DNA from: Actinomucor elegans
Lineage: Eukaryota; Mucoromycota; Mucoromycetes; Mucorales; Mucoraceae
Direction: 5' to 3'
Length of the DNA stretch: 64,000 nucleotides
NCBI GenBank assembly: GCA_026027325.1
Contig: JAMSLZ010000005.1
Span: 2,852,001 to 2,916,000 of the forward strand
In this document: positions 50,415 through 62,168 of the stretch, one piece after another
Layout of the letters: each line of letters starts with the position of its first letter
Numbering within the stretch: the stretch's first letter is position 1
Translations under genes and position numbers: made by a program
The notes under the pieces: model-generated
What the model was told of the DNA's origin: nothing
Databases searched by the model: none
Seen by the model: only the letters and a program-made list of their open reading frames with translations

Positions 50415-51231
50415 TTAATCCAAATCATCCTCTAATGCACTTTCTCGAGGCTCTAGCTCATCATTTTGTTCCAAAACATATCTGCTTGTTAAACGAGGTA
50501 AAATAATATCGCAAACACGGTTTTGATGAAGAAGGTCGTCAATAAAGCTGTCCATATGTGTCAAAGCATAACCATCTATGAAGTATTTATAAGTATGGGG
50601 ATTGCGCCAACTGCATTTCTATTGCCTTACCTCCAACGCGCACTCGAAGTTTGCGGTAATCATTCAGTAATGGTTCAAGGTATTGATATATTTCTTTTGA
50701 TTTGCCAGTCAATCGCAAGTAAAATGCACCTAAAGCACGCAAGTATCTACCAAAAAAAAAGGATTACTATTAATATATGTAGCTTCTCTTACATGCTGAC
50801 CAAAAAATTAAACTCACTTGTAATCTTCTTGTTGAATTAACACGGTGATAATATCTTTTTCTGGCAGCAGCTGAAGTAGTTTAAGTGTCAAACAAAGAAA
50901 CTCGGTAGGTTGATGGTGACCGTACATGCCTCCAATGTACTCTAATTCTACTGCTCGATCCATTAGGGTTGCCGCTATATAATAGATCTGTCAGTGTTAT
51001 GTAATTTTCTTATCGATCTATTGCTTTAGTTACCTGATAAACCGTAACATTTCTCTTTCCAGTACAGCGATGCTTGAATTCTTTCACGAATAATCTTTTC
51101 GACCAAATGAAGAGGATGGCGGCCATGGATAGAGGATCCATCGTGAAAATTTGGGTTCTCTGTACATATTTAAGGGAATTGGTGAGCGCCAAGCAAAGCC
51201 AAACAGAGATCATGTTATAATCCTTACCCAT
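50415..51231 (-). CDS. prp38: Pre-mRNA splicing factor Prp38
   Basis: Component of the U4/U6.U5 tri-snRNP / B complex needed for spliceosome activation. Exons: 51231-51228 (just ATGG), 51159-51034, 50974-50818, 50746-50631, 50575-50415; 187 aa. After the first codons the protein reads HLVEKIIRERIQASLYWKEK, ELEYIGGMYGHHQPTEFLCL, YKYLRALGAFYLRLTGKS and YLEPLLNDYRKLR, and ends RYVLEQNDELEPRESALEDD, which matches the C-terminus of human PRPF38A almost residue for residue. The family start MANRT..HGTNP is replaced by a divergent MENPNFHDGSSIHGRHP. A 4-nt first coding exon is needed because the second exon has no in-frame ATG upstream of the conserved part; TACAG acceptor and GTAAGG donor support it. 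No RS-rich tail, as in PRPF38A and yeast. Confidence 0.93.
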
Positions 51232-51615
51232 TGTTTGAGATCAACGAGTAATTCTTTTGTCTTCCCACTCAAGAAAACCTAAAATGCTGGCGTAGTCGAC
51301 TTGCTGGGCTGAGTATATATTATTTCGAAAAGGTATGCCCTTTGTTTCACTTTTTGTTAGCTACAAAAATCTTTATATTGTCAGATACGCAGATGTGCTC
51401 TGCACTTTTCTACTATATGAAAGAGAGAATTAAAATACCACATGCCTTTTTAGCAATGTGTGAATTACGTATGTTCCTTGCATCTAATGGCTGTTGTTCC
51501 TCTCCAATTTTTAGTGTACATTTGACGCTGTTTAGAGAATGATAGTTCTTTATGAGAACGCATGAAAAATGATAGAAGACACTGTATTTTGGCTTTTATT
51601 GGCATATCAATGCAT
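51232..51615. other. Short spacer between bleomycin hydrolase stop and Prp38 start
   Basis: 384 bp holding the Prp38 promoter. A plus-strand 66-codon frame here has no coding character. Confidence 0.4.
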
Positions 51616-53371
51616 TTACTGAGGACAGGCTAATGCACCCATGGGATCATAAGCAGGTAAAACTGTAGGTTTCTCATCCAACAGATCAACCAGCTTTTTG
51701 GGAACAGCATGCTTTTCAAGCACAATCTGATAGACAAATTCAGAGAACCATTCATCAGTCATGACCCAGAATCCCTTTTCACCAGAGGCTTCTGACCAAC
51801 TATTCTCTACTCTCCAACGAATAGGAGCGCCGTTCTTATCAAGATGCACTCCAGTGAAAACCATTGCATGAGTCATGGCGCTTTCACCATACAATAAGCG
51901 CTGAGCTTTGGAAAGGTTGAAATCAATATTAAACGTAAGCTTGTAATCAAACACCTTTGTATCCATTGATCCAGCATTTCTATTGCTGAATTGACCTAAA
52001 TTGATGCATATGCATTAAAGAGAGCGTCTACATTTATATATAATACGCGTATTGCTTACCCACATCACAGCCAAACCATACAGGATTACCAGACTTGAGT
52101 ACGTCAATTGCAAGTTTCTTCATGGTAGCTGCAGTAGTATTGACATAACGAATATCTCCGCCACCAACAACGTTACCAAGACGTGCGACAGTGTAAACAC
52201 GAGAATAAGGGTTACGAGGATCGTTGATGAGAGACATGGTCTCAGCAATCTATATCAATACCATAAGTAAAAAGGAATCTGCATATGTGCTTTATAAACT
52301 TACTGGATAGTCAATGACATCCTTCATAAACTTCTTGGGTGTCATCTTGGGCAAAGAAATGCATTTGCCATTCTTATCAACAGTCTCCCATTCGAACTCT
52401 TTGGGAGGTTCACCCAAGTAAATAACCATAATACGATAGATATCTTGCATCATTTCTTCTTTGATAACACGGATGGTATTAATAGAAATGCCATCGCTTA
52501 AGGCCTTACGGATTTGAGCAGCAAACTCTCTCAACTTGACAGTGACTAACCAATTGAGACGCGCAGTCGAGGAAGAAGCGACAGTTTCAGGGTAGACGCT
52601 CTTTGGAACACAGCCATACTTTTCGATCAAATTGATGAACATTTGCCATTGGCCACCATCACCTACAGGAGAAGTCAACAAGTACTGCACAACACGATCG
52701 TTGATATCCTCATCAGCCAAATCAATCATGTTTTCAAGGAACCAGTTGGCCTTTTCAAGTTTATCTATATCCTAATGTAAGTTATACGTCGCCGCTTTTT
52801 TTTTTGTATGGTTACTCACCATAAAAGAAAAGGTAATTCTGACTCAATTCAAAATCATCATGAAGCTTGTATTTACGAATCACAGCCAAGCGGAGAACGT
52901 TTGTACCTACAAAATTTGTAAATAACTGCCATATAAATCATCTGTTGATTCTTTTGTCAAACCCGCAAATATCCAACAACGTCCACTTTGCTTTTGATTG
53001 GTAGCAGCGCCTTCTATTTCGAGTTTGACGTTAAAGACTTGGTTGTTATGTAAAGCTGATTCAGGATTCACTAGTATTTGTGCAGGATCGTTGTTCATAA
53101 GAGCGTTCATGGCAAGTTGATTCTTTTTGTCGTGCCAGAAATGCTCCGAGAATTTATCGAGAGCTCTAGGTGTTAAACGAGCATAATGCTCTTTGACTTG
53201 CTGTTCATTCAAATCCAAAGTAGTCATGGCTTGTGTCAAATATTTCTCTTGGCTATTAGCAAGAGATACATTGTGATCAAGTGCTTCTTGTTCAACGACA
53301 GCCATCATTTCAGCACGTTTTTCGTCAAATGTTTCAGCATGTTGAACTTCTTTTGAATTCTGAGCACCCAT
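51616..53371 (-). CDS. Bleomycin hydrolase-type cysteine aminopeptidase (C1B)
   Basis: Cytosolic papain-fold aminopeptidase, normally a homohexamer, also cleaving homocysteine thiolactone. Exons: 53371-52963, 52906-52820, 52764-52304, 52249-52060, 51995-51616; 508 aa. The catalytic set is complete: oxyanion Gln126 and Cys132 in QKQSGRCWIFA, His425 in THAMVFTG, Asn447 in RVENSWSE. Other family blocks: ELSQNYLFFYDKLEKANWFL, GDGGQWQMFINLIEKYG, NPVWFGCDVGQF. It is longer than yeast Lap3/Gal6 by an N-terminal extension that begins MGAQNSK, a good N-myristoylation consensus (Gly2, Ser6, Lys7). The first donor is GTTTGA, weak but the only one that keeps phase and the GTNVLRLA block. The C-terminus (GALACPQ) sits where the yeast enzyme places its tail in the active site. 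Confidence 0.95.
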
Positions 53372-56194
53372 AGTATTTTGCTTTTATATATATATGTATG
53401 TATATAAAACTGAGAAGAAAGAGTAAAGAAAAAAAAAAGGGAATTATTCTAGGTGGGAGTTACTTTTATTGTATTCACTGCTACCGCTGTCAAATTATGG
53501 CTCCGAATGCTCAAACCTTAATTTGAAAGGACCAATGTTTAGTTTGTAATCGCCTTTTATAGTTGCAAGCTCCCGAGCTCCGGGTTTAACTGTAGACCTC
53601 AATATTATTTGGCAAGAAGGTAACATAAAAAACAAGAGGCAAACAAAGCTGCCTCCCTTGGTTAAAAATTGACTGATACATTTACCATAAGATGGCTGAT
53701 TTCGGTTGTCAAATGTCGCGTTTGACTCATAATATATTTCTAGAATGAACTGTTGAATCTACAGGAACCTTTATTTTATAGTCTGACTATACTACAACAC
53801 TAAGGATTGTCTTTCAAATAAATACACGTCATATAAACAATATCCAATAATCTCTAAATACTATAGTCAACCTCAGTTAAATGTAGCATTTGATTACATA
53901 TTAAATATCGTAATATATACTGCTGATTTAGATGCTTTCTTTGTGTTGATATATTTAAAGCCCTTGCTAAACCATTGCACACTATTGGCTCTGATAGGTA
54001 ACTCATTTAAAAAGAGTGTGGATTTCTTAATATCGTGCCAGAAAATATTGAAATATATCTCTACCAGTTGCTGACCTATATAAATTCGAGTTTACTGCTC
54101 TGATGAGGTATCGCCTAAATCTTAGAATAGCCAACCTGTACCTAATTGCTTATAGCGTCGGTCTACCCTGATATGTCATGACACACGAGAACAATAGATC
54201 TTTTGTTCAAATATAGCCAATAATTTGTTTTATCTAGAGTTCCTTTGAGCAGACACAAGCCGCACAGAATAAACATTTAATTTGCTTGAATCGATAATAC
54301 TTAGAAACGCTACCGCTAATTAGTCGTTTTAGTAGAGGATATATAGTATCCTGTTGCAGCATTGTATTTGAACCTTATCTGGCCTTGCTAGGGTTGACAA
54401 GGTTTACCTGTAACCTTCTATACATAACTTAAAAGTGTAAATCCTGGTGTCATTAAGCAATTAACAGAGCTTAGAACACCGCTTTATATATATATATATA
54501 TGTATATAATCAGGGACGTTTTCAACAACAACAACAACAATCTGGCTGCAATATGGCTTGGGTTAGTTTGACTTAGCACTCGACTCAACTTAATAAAAAT
54601 CCAGATCGATTGTGTATTTATACATATTAGCATCTTACCTATTTCCCTAAGATTTTAAACCCCAACAACTCAAAATGATGTTAATCAAATCAATTTTTTT
54701 TAGTGATGTAAAGTTGTTCAGAAAGATCGCATAAATAGATTTATGTCTCATTTTGGATTAAAAAAGTCGAAACATATTGAGGCAATAGAGCTTGAAGTTT
54801 CGCTACATTTCTCCCCTCCCCGAAAATGTACCTGATTATAAAAAAGTGGATTATCTAGACATGTTCAGCTTCAGAGCACAAGCTTATTTATGTTTCCACA
54901 GTAAATCATGCATGATTAGCGCTCTGTGCTCAAAATAGTGACACTACATCTAGAAAGTTAGTTAATACGTTCAAAGAAGAAAAAAAAAAACCAAGCATTT
55001 TGTTTTCAATTACTATACTAGTGAAAATCTTGAAAACTTCAACGGTTTGGAATAATTAGTTGATATCTATAATACAAACTATGGTAAGAATACTACGACG
55101 GGCTAACTCTAATATTATAAAAGACTAAGGTTGGAAGCATTTTATACGTAGTACTTTATAGCGGCTAATTGTAATACCACGTGAACAAGATCATATTTGA
55201 TTCAATGATATCCTCTTTAAGCCTCTCATCAAAATTCATTCATTAGAACAAATAAGTTAGATCAGAAGAGTATGTAAAAAGAGTCCAGTTCAAGTCTAAG
55301 TCTAGCATATCATCTGGATAAACTGAGCCCTTGCTTATTTTACTGCAGATTTATTTTTGCTACCTATAGCCAATGCCCTCTAATTTCTATATAACTATAT
55401 GCAGTATGTATATATACTCTTCGTATGCAAGCGGAAAGGATCACTTAATGGAGTACGATTACATCATTTAATCGATGAGATAGAATACCAAGTATTCCTT
55501 ACACAAATGCAGTTTACTTATTCTAAATAAAGAATTAACATACTGGTCATGTCGTCTTACATTTTCACTTCAATATCACTTTAGAAATACATTATTTATT
55601 TAGAAGCGCGATATATATATACTATGAAACGAAGGGTAGTATAACGTATTCTAGGGTGTTGCAGTAAAGAAATTGGGAGGGGGGGTTGGACAGCTCCCAG
55701 TTATATTCGACTTCTTGCTGAGTGTATTTTATCTACGAAAAATTAATTTACTTGGGAAAGCTGCATCTGTTACAGAAAAACGTCGAAAAAGCAGAAATCA
55801 ATTCTGGAATGCACCATAAGCAAATAAAAACTGTGATTGAAATGCAATGAATCCTAGATTATCGGTAATACTTGTTTAGCTTATGCCATTGGGTGCTATT
55901 CGGCCTACTCTAATTATACAGGTTGTGCATACGTTATGAATAATCATTAAAAAAAATACTTTTTCAAAGTTATTTCCTGCAAGATCATTGCAAGGCTGTC
56001 CACACTAGTGTACTGGGTACGACGTTATGCAGTCTAGCATAAGTTATAATTAAAGTCCATCTTGTAAAATTCTGGCACAAATAGAGGCGATTGAGTTTTA
56101 AAGACGGCATAAAGGGTTAAGTACATGAGCTATAAATTCAGTATCTGAGATGGTGAATCCTTTCTTATTCTAGTTCTAATTCATACAAGAGGCA
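53372..56194. other. 2.8-kb divergent intergenic region
   Basis: Lies between the starts of bleomycin hydrolase (minus) and the ligase gene (plus), so both promoters are inside. (AT)n near 54485-54507 and a G run at about 55677-55686. No exon, tRNA or repeat element recognised. Confidence 0.45.
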
Positions 56195-57878
56195 ATGATT
56201 TATACTTCGCACTATCCAGAAAGGTCTTATCCTAATGACATAAGCATGTATAATTTTTTGTTTGGCAATAATTATCGAAATATTAGCGACAATAAACTCA
56301 TTTTCGTGGATATCGAGGATACCAGCAAATTTTACACTTATGGCCAAGTCCGTACTCAAATCCTGAAAGCTACAGCAAGTTGGAAGCGTGAATTTAACCT
56401 GCACAGAGGTGATGTGGTTGCTATTTGTTCTCAAAATCATATTGATTACCCAATCATGATTCATAGTATCGTTTGTGCTGGTAAGTAGCCTAATTTAATG
56501 AACATACACAGTTGAACTGGAGTACTTTTTTAAAACATAATTAGGCGGTATCATGTCTGCTATTGATCATGCTTTTGCTCCTAAAGATATTGCTGATGAT
56601 TTGGAAACCATTCAAGCCAAATATTTGATAACGCATCCCGAGAATCTGGAGACAACGGTGGCTGCTGCCAAACTCTATGGTCTTTCTGAATCAAATATTC
56701 TGGTATTTGGTGATACCAGCATTAGAGATAGTAATGTTCGTTGCATTGATGAAGCCCTCTATAGTAGCAATGAGCTGGGTACTCCAGTCGATTATACGAG
56801 TGAGGAAATTATACATGATCCGGCTTATCTTTATTTTACCTCTGGTACAACAGGAAAAAAGAAGGCCGTTGCCATACCTCAGTATGCAGTGATGAATACT
56901 ATGCATTTCAAAAAGTGGCCCTATGCCAATGTTAATTACCTTGCCTACACCAAGTTTCATCATGCTAGCTCTCTCATGATTACCATGCATTTTCCTCTCT
57001 TTTACAACTCTACGGCTTATATAATGACGCATTTCAACCTGCACAGCTTTTGTGCTGCTATAGAAAAACACAAGATCGATGTGACAGCCACTCAGCCTTT
57101 CGTTCTTTCTGATTTGCTCAATGAAAGTCTGGTTAAAGAATATGATATCTCTTCGTTAAAAGGTTTTACATGTGGCGGTGAAGTCCTGGATAATTCAATT
57201 ACGCGTAAAATCAAGGAAAAGCTTGGCCTGTCGGTCTTGAATGTGTATGGCATGACAGAGTTTTTGGAATTATTTGAAAGTTCGCCAGAGATCACCCTTC
57301 GCAATGGAGTTGGATATTTGGCCTATGGTTTCACAGCCAGATTGGTAGACGATGAAGGTAAGGATGTACCAGAGGGTCAAATGGGTGAGCTTTGGGTAGC
57401 TGGTCCTACCATATCACGCGGATATTACAGAAATCCGGAAGCTACGGCCAAAACAATTGATGCCGATGGTTACTTTCACACAGGCGATCTCTTTATGCGA
57501 GATCCAGACGGCCTCTTTCATTATATTAATCGAATCAAAGATGTGATTAAATATCACTTGAATCACATCTCTCCGAACGAAATCGAAACTGTCCTCATGA
57601 CACACCCTGCAGTAGCTGAATGTACTGTCATTGGTGCCTATTCTTCTGAGCAGGCTACAGAATTGCCTCGAGCCTATGTCCAATTGGTAGAAGGTGAAAC
57701 CAAGAGCGATGATCTTAATATCGAGCTTCAAGAGTACGCTGATAATCAACTTCCTGACCCCAAACGATTGCGTGGTGGTGTCTTTTTTATTGATTCCTTC
57801 CCTCGTACACCTTCTGGTAAGATCCAGCGTCGGTTACTTCGTGAGAACAAACAGCAAGGCATTAGGGTCCTTGCCTAA
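56195..57878 (+). CDS. AMP-dependent acyl-CoA synthetase/ligase (4CL-like)
   Basis: ANL superfamily enzyme: activates a carboxylic acid with ATP to an acyl-adenylate, then forms the CoA thioester. Exons 56195-56480 and 56545-57878; 539 aa. All core motifs are visible: P-loop LYFTSGTTGKKKAVAIPQ, then VYGMTEFLE (A5), DGYFHTGDLF (A7, with the ATP-ribose Asp), INRIKDVIKYHLNHISPNEI (A8 hinge), and PRTPSGKIQRRLLRE with the catalytic Lys (A10). The P-loop has KKKAV where most plant 4CL have LPKGV. The hinge motif RIKD(V/L)IK fits 4CL-like enzymes and fungal phenylacetyl- or medium-chain acyl-CoA ligases. No PTS1 (ends VLA) and no signal peptide, so probably cytosolic. Substrate cannot be told from sequence. 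Single intron with TAATTAG acceptor. Confidence 0.92.
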
Positions 57879-58079
57879 ACTAGAGGTACCAGGTCTAATG
57901 TATATGTTTCTATTCTTCTAAATAAAATGGGCTGGTTTATAGCCAATCATACTGATGAAACTTGAACGTTCTCCATATCTTTTTCATTGTACCACCCACT
58001 TTCAAAACCTGTCTTTTTATTATTATTATCATTATTGAGGGTATTTATTACAACTACCATTGATATGTGTGCTGGATAG

Positions 58080-58102
58080 AACAGCGGAATATATGTATTA
58101 CG

Positions 58103-58137
<35 letters not shown>

Positions 58138-58140
58138 ATA
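58080..58140. repeat. AT/GT microsatellite
   Basis: (AT)n followed by (GT)n just past the 3' end of the unknown acidic-protein gene. Confidence 0.8.
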
Positions 58141-58147
58141 GACTTCT

Positions 58148-58989
58148 TTAGAGACAAGCAGAGAAACAGTATCTGAACAATCTGGTTATGGGGTTTTGTG
58201 TACCTCTGTTGGAATATGTATCACTTGAAGGCTCTTCGTCCCTTTCTAGATCCGTCACTGCGTTATTCGTTGTATAACCAGACATTATAGAGGGTCTGCG
58301 ACTGCCATTGTAGAATACAAAAGAAGGTGAAGGTGAAGCCATCAGTAACTTGTGTTGCTCAGCAATGTAATGATCAATATCTTCTTCTTCATCCGATGAC
58401 ATGTCAGAAATACTGCTATCATCACTATCATCAACAGAAGAGACTTTCAGTGGTTTGTAGTTGAGATAATCAATTTGATCATCTTCTTCGTCTTCTGGCC
58501 GACAAGAGGATGGAGTAAAACCTCTTTCTCTTAGTAATTGATGTGTCCATTGTAAATAGAGACTTTCATCATCATCACTTTGGCCTATAGTAGTCTGTGA
58601 AGGCGTCAAAGGACGTTCACTAACAAGTGTTTCTATGTAAGAATTATTTAGTAAAATTATACACATACTGCACCCCTATCTTGGCTGCAATTCTTAATAG
58701 TAAATACCTAAGTATGACGCAGAAGTGCCAAGTGAACCATAATGCTTTTGAACAGAAACGTCTTGGGCTAATTATACCAAAGACTTAGTTATAATTGCAC
58801 ACTAAGGGTATCATTATACCTTTATTCTTTCCCAATGACGACGAATAGTTGGAAGAAGTAGAGGGTGAAGGCGGTAACTGCGATGTGTACTATTAAAAAA
58901 AAAAGAAAGGTTAAATCAGCGTGCTTAAAGCGGCAATTGCATTATATTACTTTGTCTTGAGCAGCAGGAAGTATTAATAGAGAGTTCAT
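58148..58989 (-). CDS. Acidic protein of unknown function
   Basis: Exons 58989-58951, 58889-58820, 58767-58708, 58632-58148; 217 aa with consistent phases and good splice sites. Not recognised. The N-terminal third is Ser/Pro-rich (YTSQLPPSPSTSSNYSSSLG). The middle has YLQWTHQLLRERGFTPSSC, a possible amphipathic helix, then strongly acidic Ser/Asp runs (SVDDSDDSSISDMSSDEEED) suited to CK2 phosphorylation, then DIDHYIAEQHKLLMASPSPS. The last residues FRYCFSACL are hydrophobic with two cysteines but do not form a CAAX box. No signal peptide or membrane helix. Probably a regulatory or scaffold protein; no function is proposed. Confidence 0.72.
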
Positions 58990-59484
58990 TGTTATAGAAG
59001 AAAGAGAGAAGGAGAGAAAGAAAGGAAAGGGCAGGTATTTATGATAATAGATGCGTCGTATGATAACCAGCCAAGTCATGAACAGTCCCACAAGGGCCTC
59101 AATCAAGATGTTTCTATTTGAATCTCCATATTACATTATCTCCTAGTCTTTGTAATCAAACTACATGGTATTATATATAGTTCTTTTTCTTATACACTAG
59201 CGTAGATCATTCTTTACTGCCTACAAATGTAAACAACCAGTCAACACGTGTATGTCAGGAGCTTCTTATCAAAGCCAGAAGCCATAGCCAGCCAATCGAC
59301 CCAACACGAGGGCACAGAAAAGCTATCAGCAGAAAAGATCACCCAAGGTCACCCCAATTCATCATCTGTCACCACTTATCTAACAAAGCCGAAATATCCG
59401 AGAATATGCCGCTACTTCTAGATCAAAACATCTCTTTTTTTTTATTAAAGTGTATTTACAGAATGATAGTTTGAATATATTAGT
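58990..59484. other. Intergenic spacer
   Basis: About 500 bp between the unknown acidic-protein start and the bL32m stop, same strand. No feature seen apart from a purine-rich leader near 59000-59030. Confidence 0.4.
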
Positions 59485-59856
59485 CTAAGCATCAATAGCA
59501 ACTTGAGATTTCGCCTTCTTTTTAATATCACTGTAACAGTTTCCGCACAAATGGTGTAAAAGCTTATTGCTGCCACAAGCAGGACAAGTAGTAACGTTTT
59601 CCTTTTGCTGTAAGCCCTTGTTGGAAGCACGCATACGCTTCTTTGAGTGAGAGGTCTTCTTTTTTGGTGCAGCCCAGAGAATAGGTTCTAACCAAGAGGG
59701 TATTTCAAAGGTGTTGCGAGTAACTGACTCACTTAAAGTATTATTGTTGAATAACGCATTGCTCAAAGAAATGGTTCCAAATCGCGAAGCTTGAACCTTG
59801 ACAATAGATTGTTGTTGTAAAACTGACTTGGTAGAGGCGATCAAACGGAAACTCAT
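59485..59856 (-). CDS. mrpl32: Mitochondrial ribosomal protein bL32m
   Basis: Large-subunit protein of the mitochondrial ribosome; in yeast and mammals its maturation by the m-AAA protease gates ribosome assembly. One exon, 123 aa. I start at MSFRLIASTKSV because it opens an Arg/Lys/Ser/Gln presequence without acidic residues; the frame is open further upstream but less suited to import. The mature part begins near WAAPKKKTSHSKKRMRASNK, the diagnostic L32 block, followed by a zinc ribbon CPACGSNKLLHHLCGNCYSD with four Cys (CxxC and CxxC). Length fits fungal Mrpl32. Divergent from eIF2B delta; the start codons lie under 200 bp apart, so the two genes share a short promoter region. Confidence 0.93.
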   Translation of the reverse strand: MSFRLIASTKSVLQQQSIVKVQASRFGTISLSNALFNNNTLSESVTRNTFEIPSWLEPILWAAPKKKTSHSKKRMRASNKGLQQKENVTTCPACGSNKLLHHLCGNCYSDIKKKAKSQVAIDA

Positions 59857-60043
59857 CGTGTCGATTGGTATTGAATGTAAAGAAAAAAAAAAGGAAGGCC
59901 CAGGCATACCCCTCCAGAAGGGTGGCTCATTCAATATTCAGACTCCGGGAAGCCTTCAGTGAAAGTCACGCTTTTTTTTTTATGAGAGTTTGTCATGAAA
60001 ACTCATAGCGGTATCTACATAGCTCTTTTATATATATCATACC

Positions 60044-61965
60044 ATGGACCATAGTTTACCGAAATCCAGTGTAAGAATCTCGGTGCATGTCGCGTATTTC
60101 CCAAGAAAAAAAAATAAGCTTATCTTTTCCTTCATAGCCACTTGGAATTCCTTCCGCCAATTCAAAAGTAACTGCTGGGTCACCTAACATGGGACAGCCC
60201 ATGAGCTCGTCTTATGAGAACCGTTGGTTATCCACAGGCGACGAAACCAAAAAGGGTTCTTCTCTCTCACCTGCTGCTCGTCGAAAGAGTGTTACCCCCG
60301 AGGAAGCCAACGCCACTACCTCTACTACGACTACCACCACCACCAGCAGCAGTAGCAAACCTGTAACTCCCGGCAAAGAAAATAAAAAGAAGGACACCAG
60401 ACCTCACAACACTGGCGAACCTGCTAAAAAGTCCCAAAAAGAAATGACCAAAGCTGAACGTCGTGCTATTCAAGAGAAACAAAGATTGGAAAAGCAGAAT
60501 CGTATCGCAGCAGGTCTGCCTAAATCTGCAAAACAAGCAGCTGAATTAGAAGCCAAGAAGGGCACTTCTTCTGCAACCAAACCTTCTTCTGCTCCCGGTG
60601 CAGATGCTGCTTCTGAAGCCAACAAGCAGAAAAAGAAGGCGTTATCCAAAAATCAACAAAACCAAGTACCTTGGCTGCTGCATTTAGATGCACCCAAGAC
60701 TAGCGAAGCCATGACAAAAGACTTGCATCCTGCTGTTCTTCAGCTTGGCTTATATTTCTCAGAGCACAAGATTGTTGGTTCCAACGCACGTTGTGTAGCC
60801 ATGTTGGAGATCTTTTCCAAGGTAAAAAAAAAATAAAAATAAATAAATAAAAAAATAGAGTATATAATTCATATAATGGAGATACTAACAGAGTCATCAT
60901 TATAGGTGATCTCGGATCATAGACCTCCATCAGACGCTGCCTTTTCAAGACATATTCAAAAACATCTTGATCCTCATATTGCCTATCTTCTCAGCATTCG
61001 TCCCATGTCCTTGAGTATGCGTGAATGTATTCGTTGGTTAAAGAAGGAAATGGCAGATATTGTCGAAGAAGATCCTCCATTAACAGACGATGAAGCTCGT
61101 ACCAGACTTACTGAACGTATTGGCCATTTCATCCGCGAAAGAATCACCATGGCCGATCAATTGATTGTTCAAAACGGTCTTCAAAAGATCCAAGATGGTG
61201 ATGTGATCTTGACCTATGCCAAATCCTCAGTAGTCGAGAGTCTTTTATTGGAAACCAAAAAGAAGGGTATTGATTTCAAGGTCATTGTAGTAGACAGTCG
61301 TCCTTTGTTTGAAGGCAAGCATTTGCTGCGTCGATTGGTAGCTGCTGGTATCGACTGTTCTTATCATTTATTGTCCAGTGTTTATGTCGCCCTGAAATCT
61401 GTCACCAAAGTCATCATGGGAGCTCATGCTCTGCTAAACAATGGTGCTGTCTATTCTCGTATTGGTAGCTCGATGGTAGCTATGGCGGCTAGTGATAAAC
61501 AAATCCCAGTGATGATTTGCTGTGAGACTTACAAGTTTGTGAATCGCACTCAAGTTGATTCATTCGTTTTGAATGAATTAGGCAATCCTGATGACTTGGT
61601 CAACACCAAATCTACTATTACTACACATATTGGCGGTAACAAGGCTGATGATACAGCTGTCCTGTCCACTTGGAGAGATCAGCCCGATCTTAGATTGCTT
61701 AATCTCTTGTATGATGTAACCCCAAGCAAGTATATTACTTTGGTAGTTACTGAAGTGGGTCTTATTCCATGTACATCTGCTCCTGTTGTAAGTATTGTGT
61801 ATGTCTATTATAAGAACACCTTTTGCTAATATTTTCTTTTTTTTTTATCGTCATATAGATTTGGCGTGAATACAAGTATGTTTCTTTTGCTTTGATCGAG
61901 TATAAAAAAATGTGGACACTAATCTTTCTTTTACTAGTGAGGAATTTGGCAAGCGTGTCGCGTAA
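60044..61965 (+). CDS. gcd2: Translation initiation factor eIF2B subunit delta
   Basis: Regulatory subunit of eIF2B, the exchange factor for eIF2, which senses eIF2 alpha phosphorylation. Exons: 60044-60070, 60138-60821, 60906-61787, 61859-61875 (17 nt), 61938-61965; 545 aa. The long N-terminus is Thr/Ser/Lys-rich with a basic EMTKAERRAIQEKQRLEKQN helix typical of the delta subunit. The conserved core begins LHPAVLQLGLYFSEHKIVGS and has NGLQKIQDGDVILTYAKSSV, DSRPLFEGKHLLRRL, VIMGAHALLNNGAVYSRIGS and PVMICCETYKF (Rossmann-like eIF2B alpha/beta/delta fold), ending IWREYNEEFGKRVA. A second in-frame ATG at 60189 could also serve as start; a TATA-like stretch sits only about 15 bp before 60044, which would favour the later ATG. 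All phases agree for the longer model. Confidence 0.93.
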
Positions 61966-62168
61966 ATCATATCCATCTATTATAGAATTACACCATTGCA
62001 AAGTGCAAAAACATCTCTTGTTCATAGTAATAATAAAGTATCATAGTACCGTAATACATATTTTTGATAGTTTATTTTATATTGTCTTATAAGAGACTAT
62101 TATGTACATGTATAGATGGATAGAAAGAAAGAAAGAAAGGGAATATGGTTATAATACACATGGAAAAT

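Noticed and set aside
58148..58170. CAAX prenylation signal at the end of the unknown acidic protein
   Set aside because: The last four residues are SACL; Cys is not at position -4.
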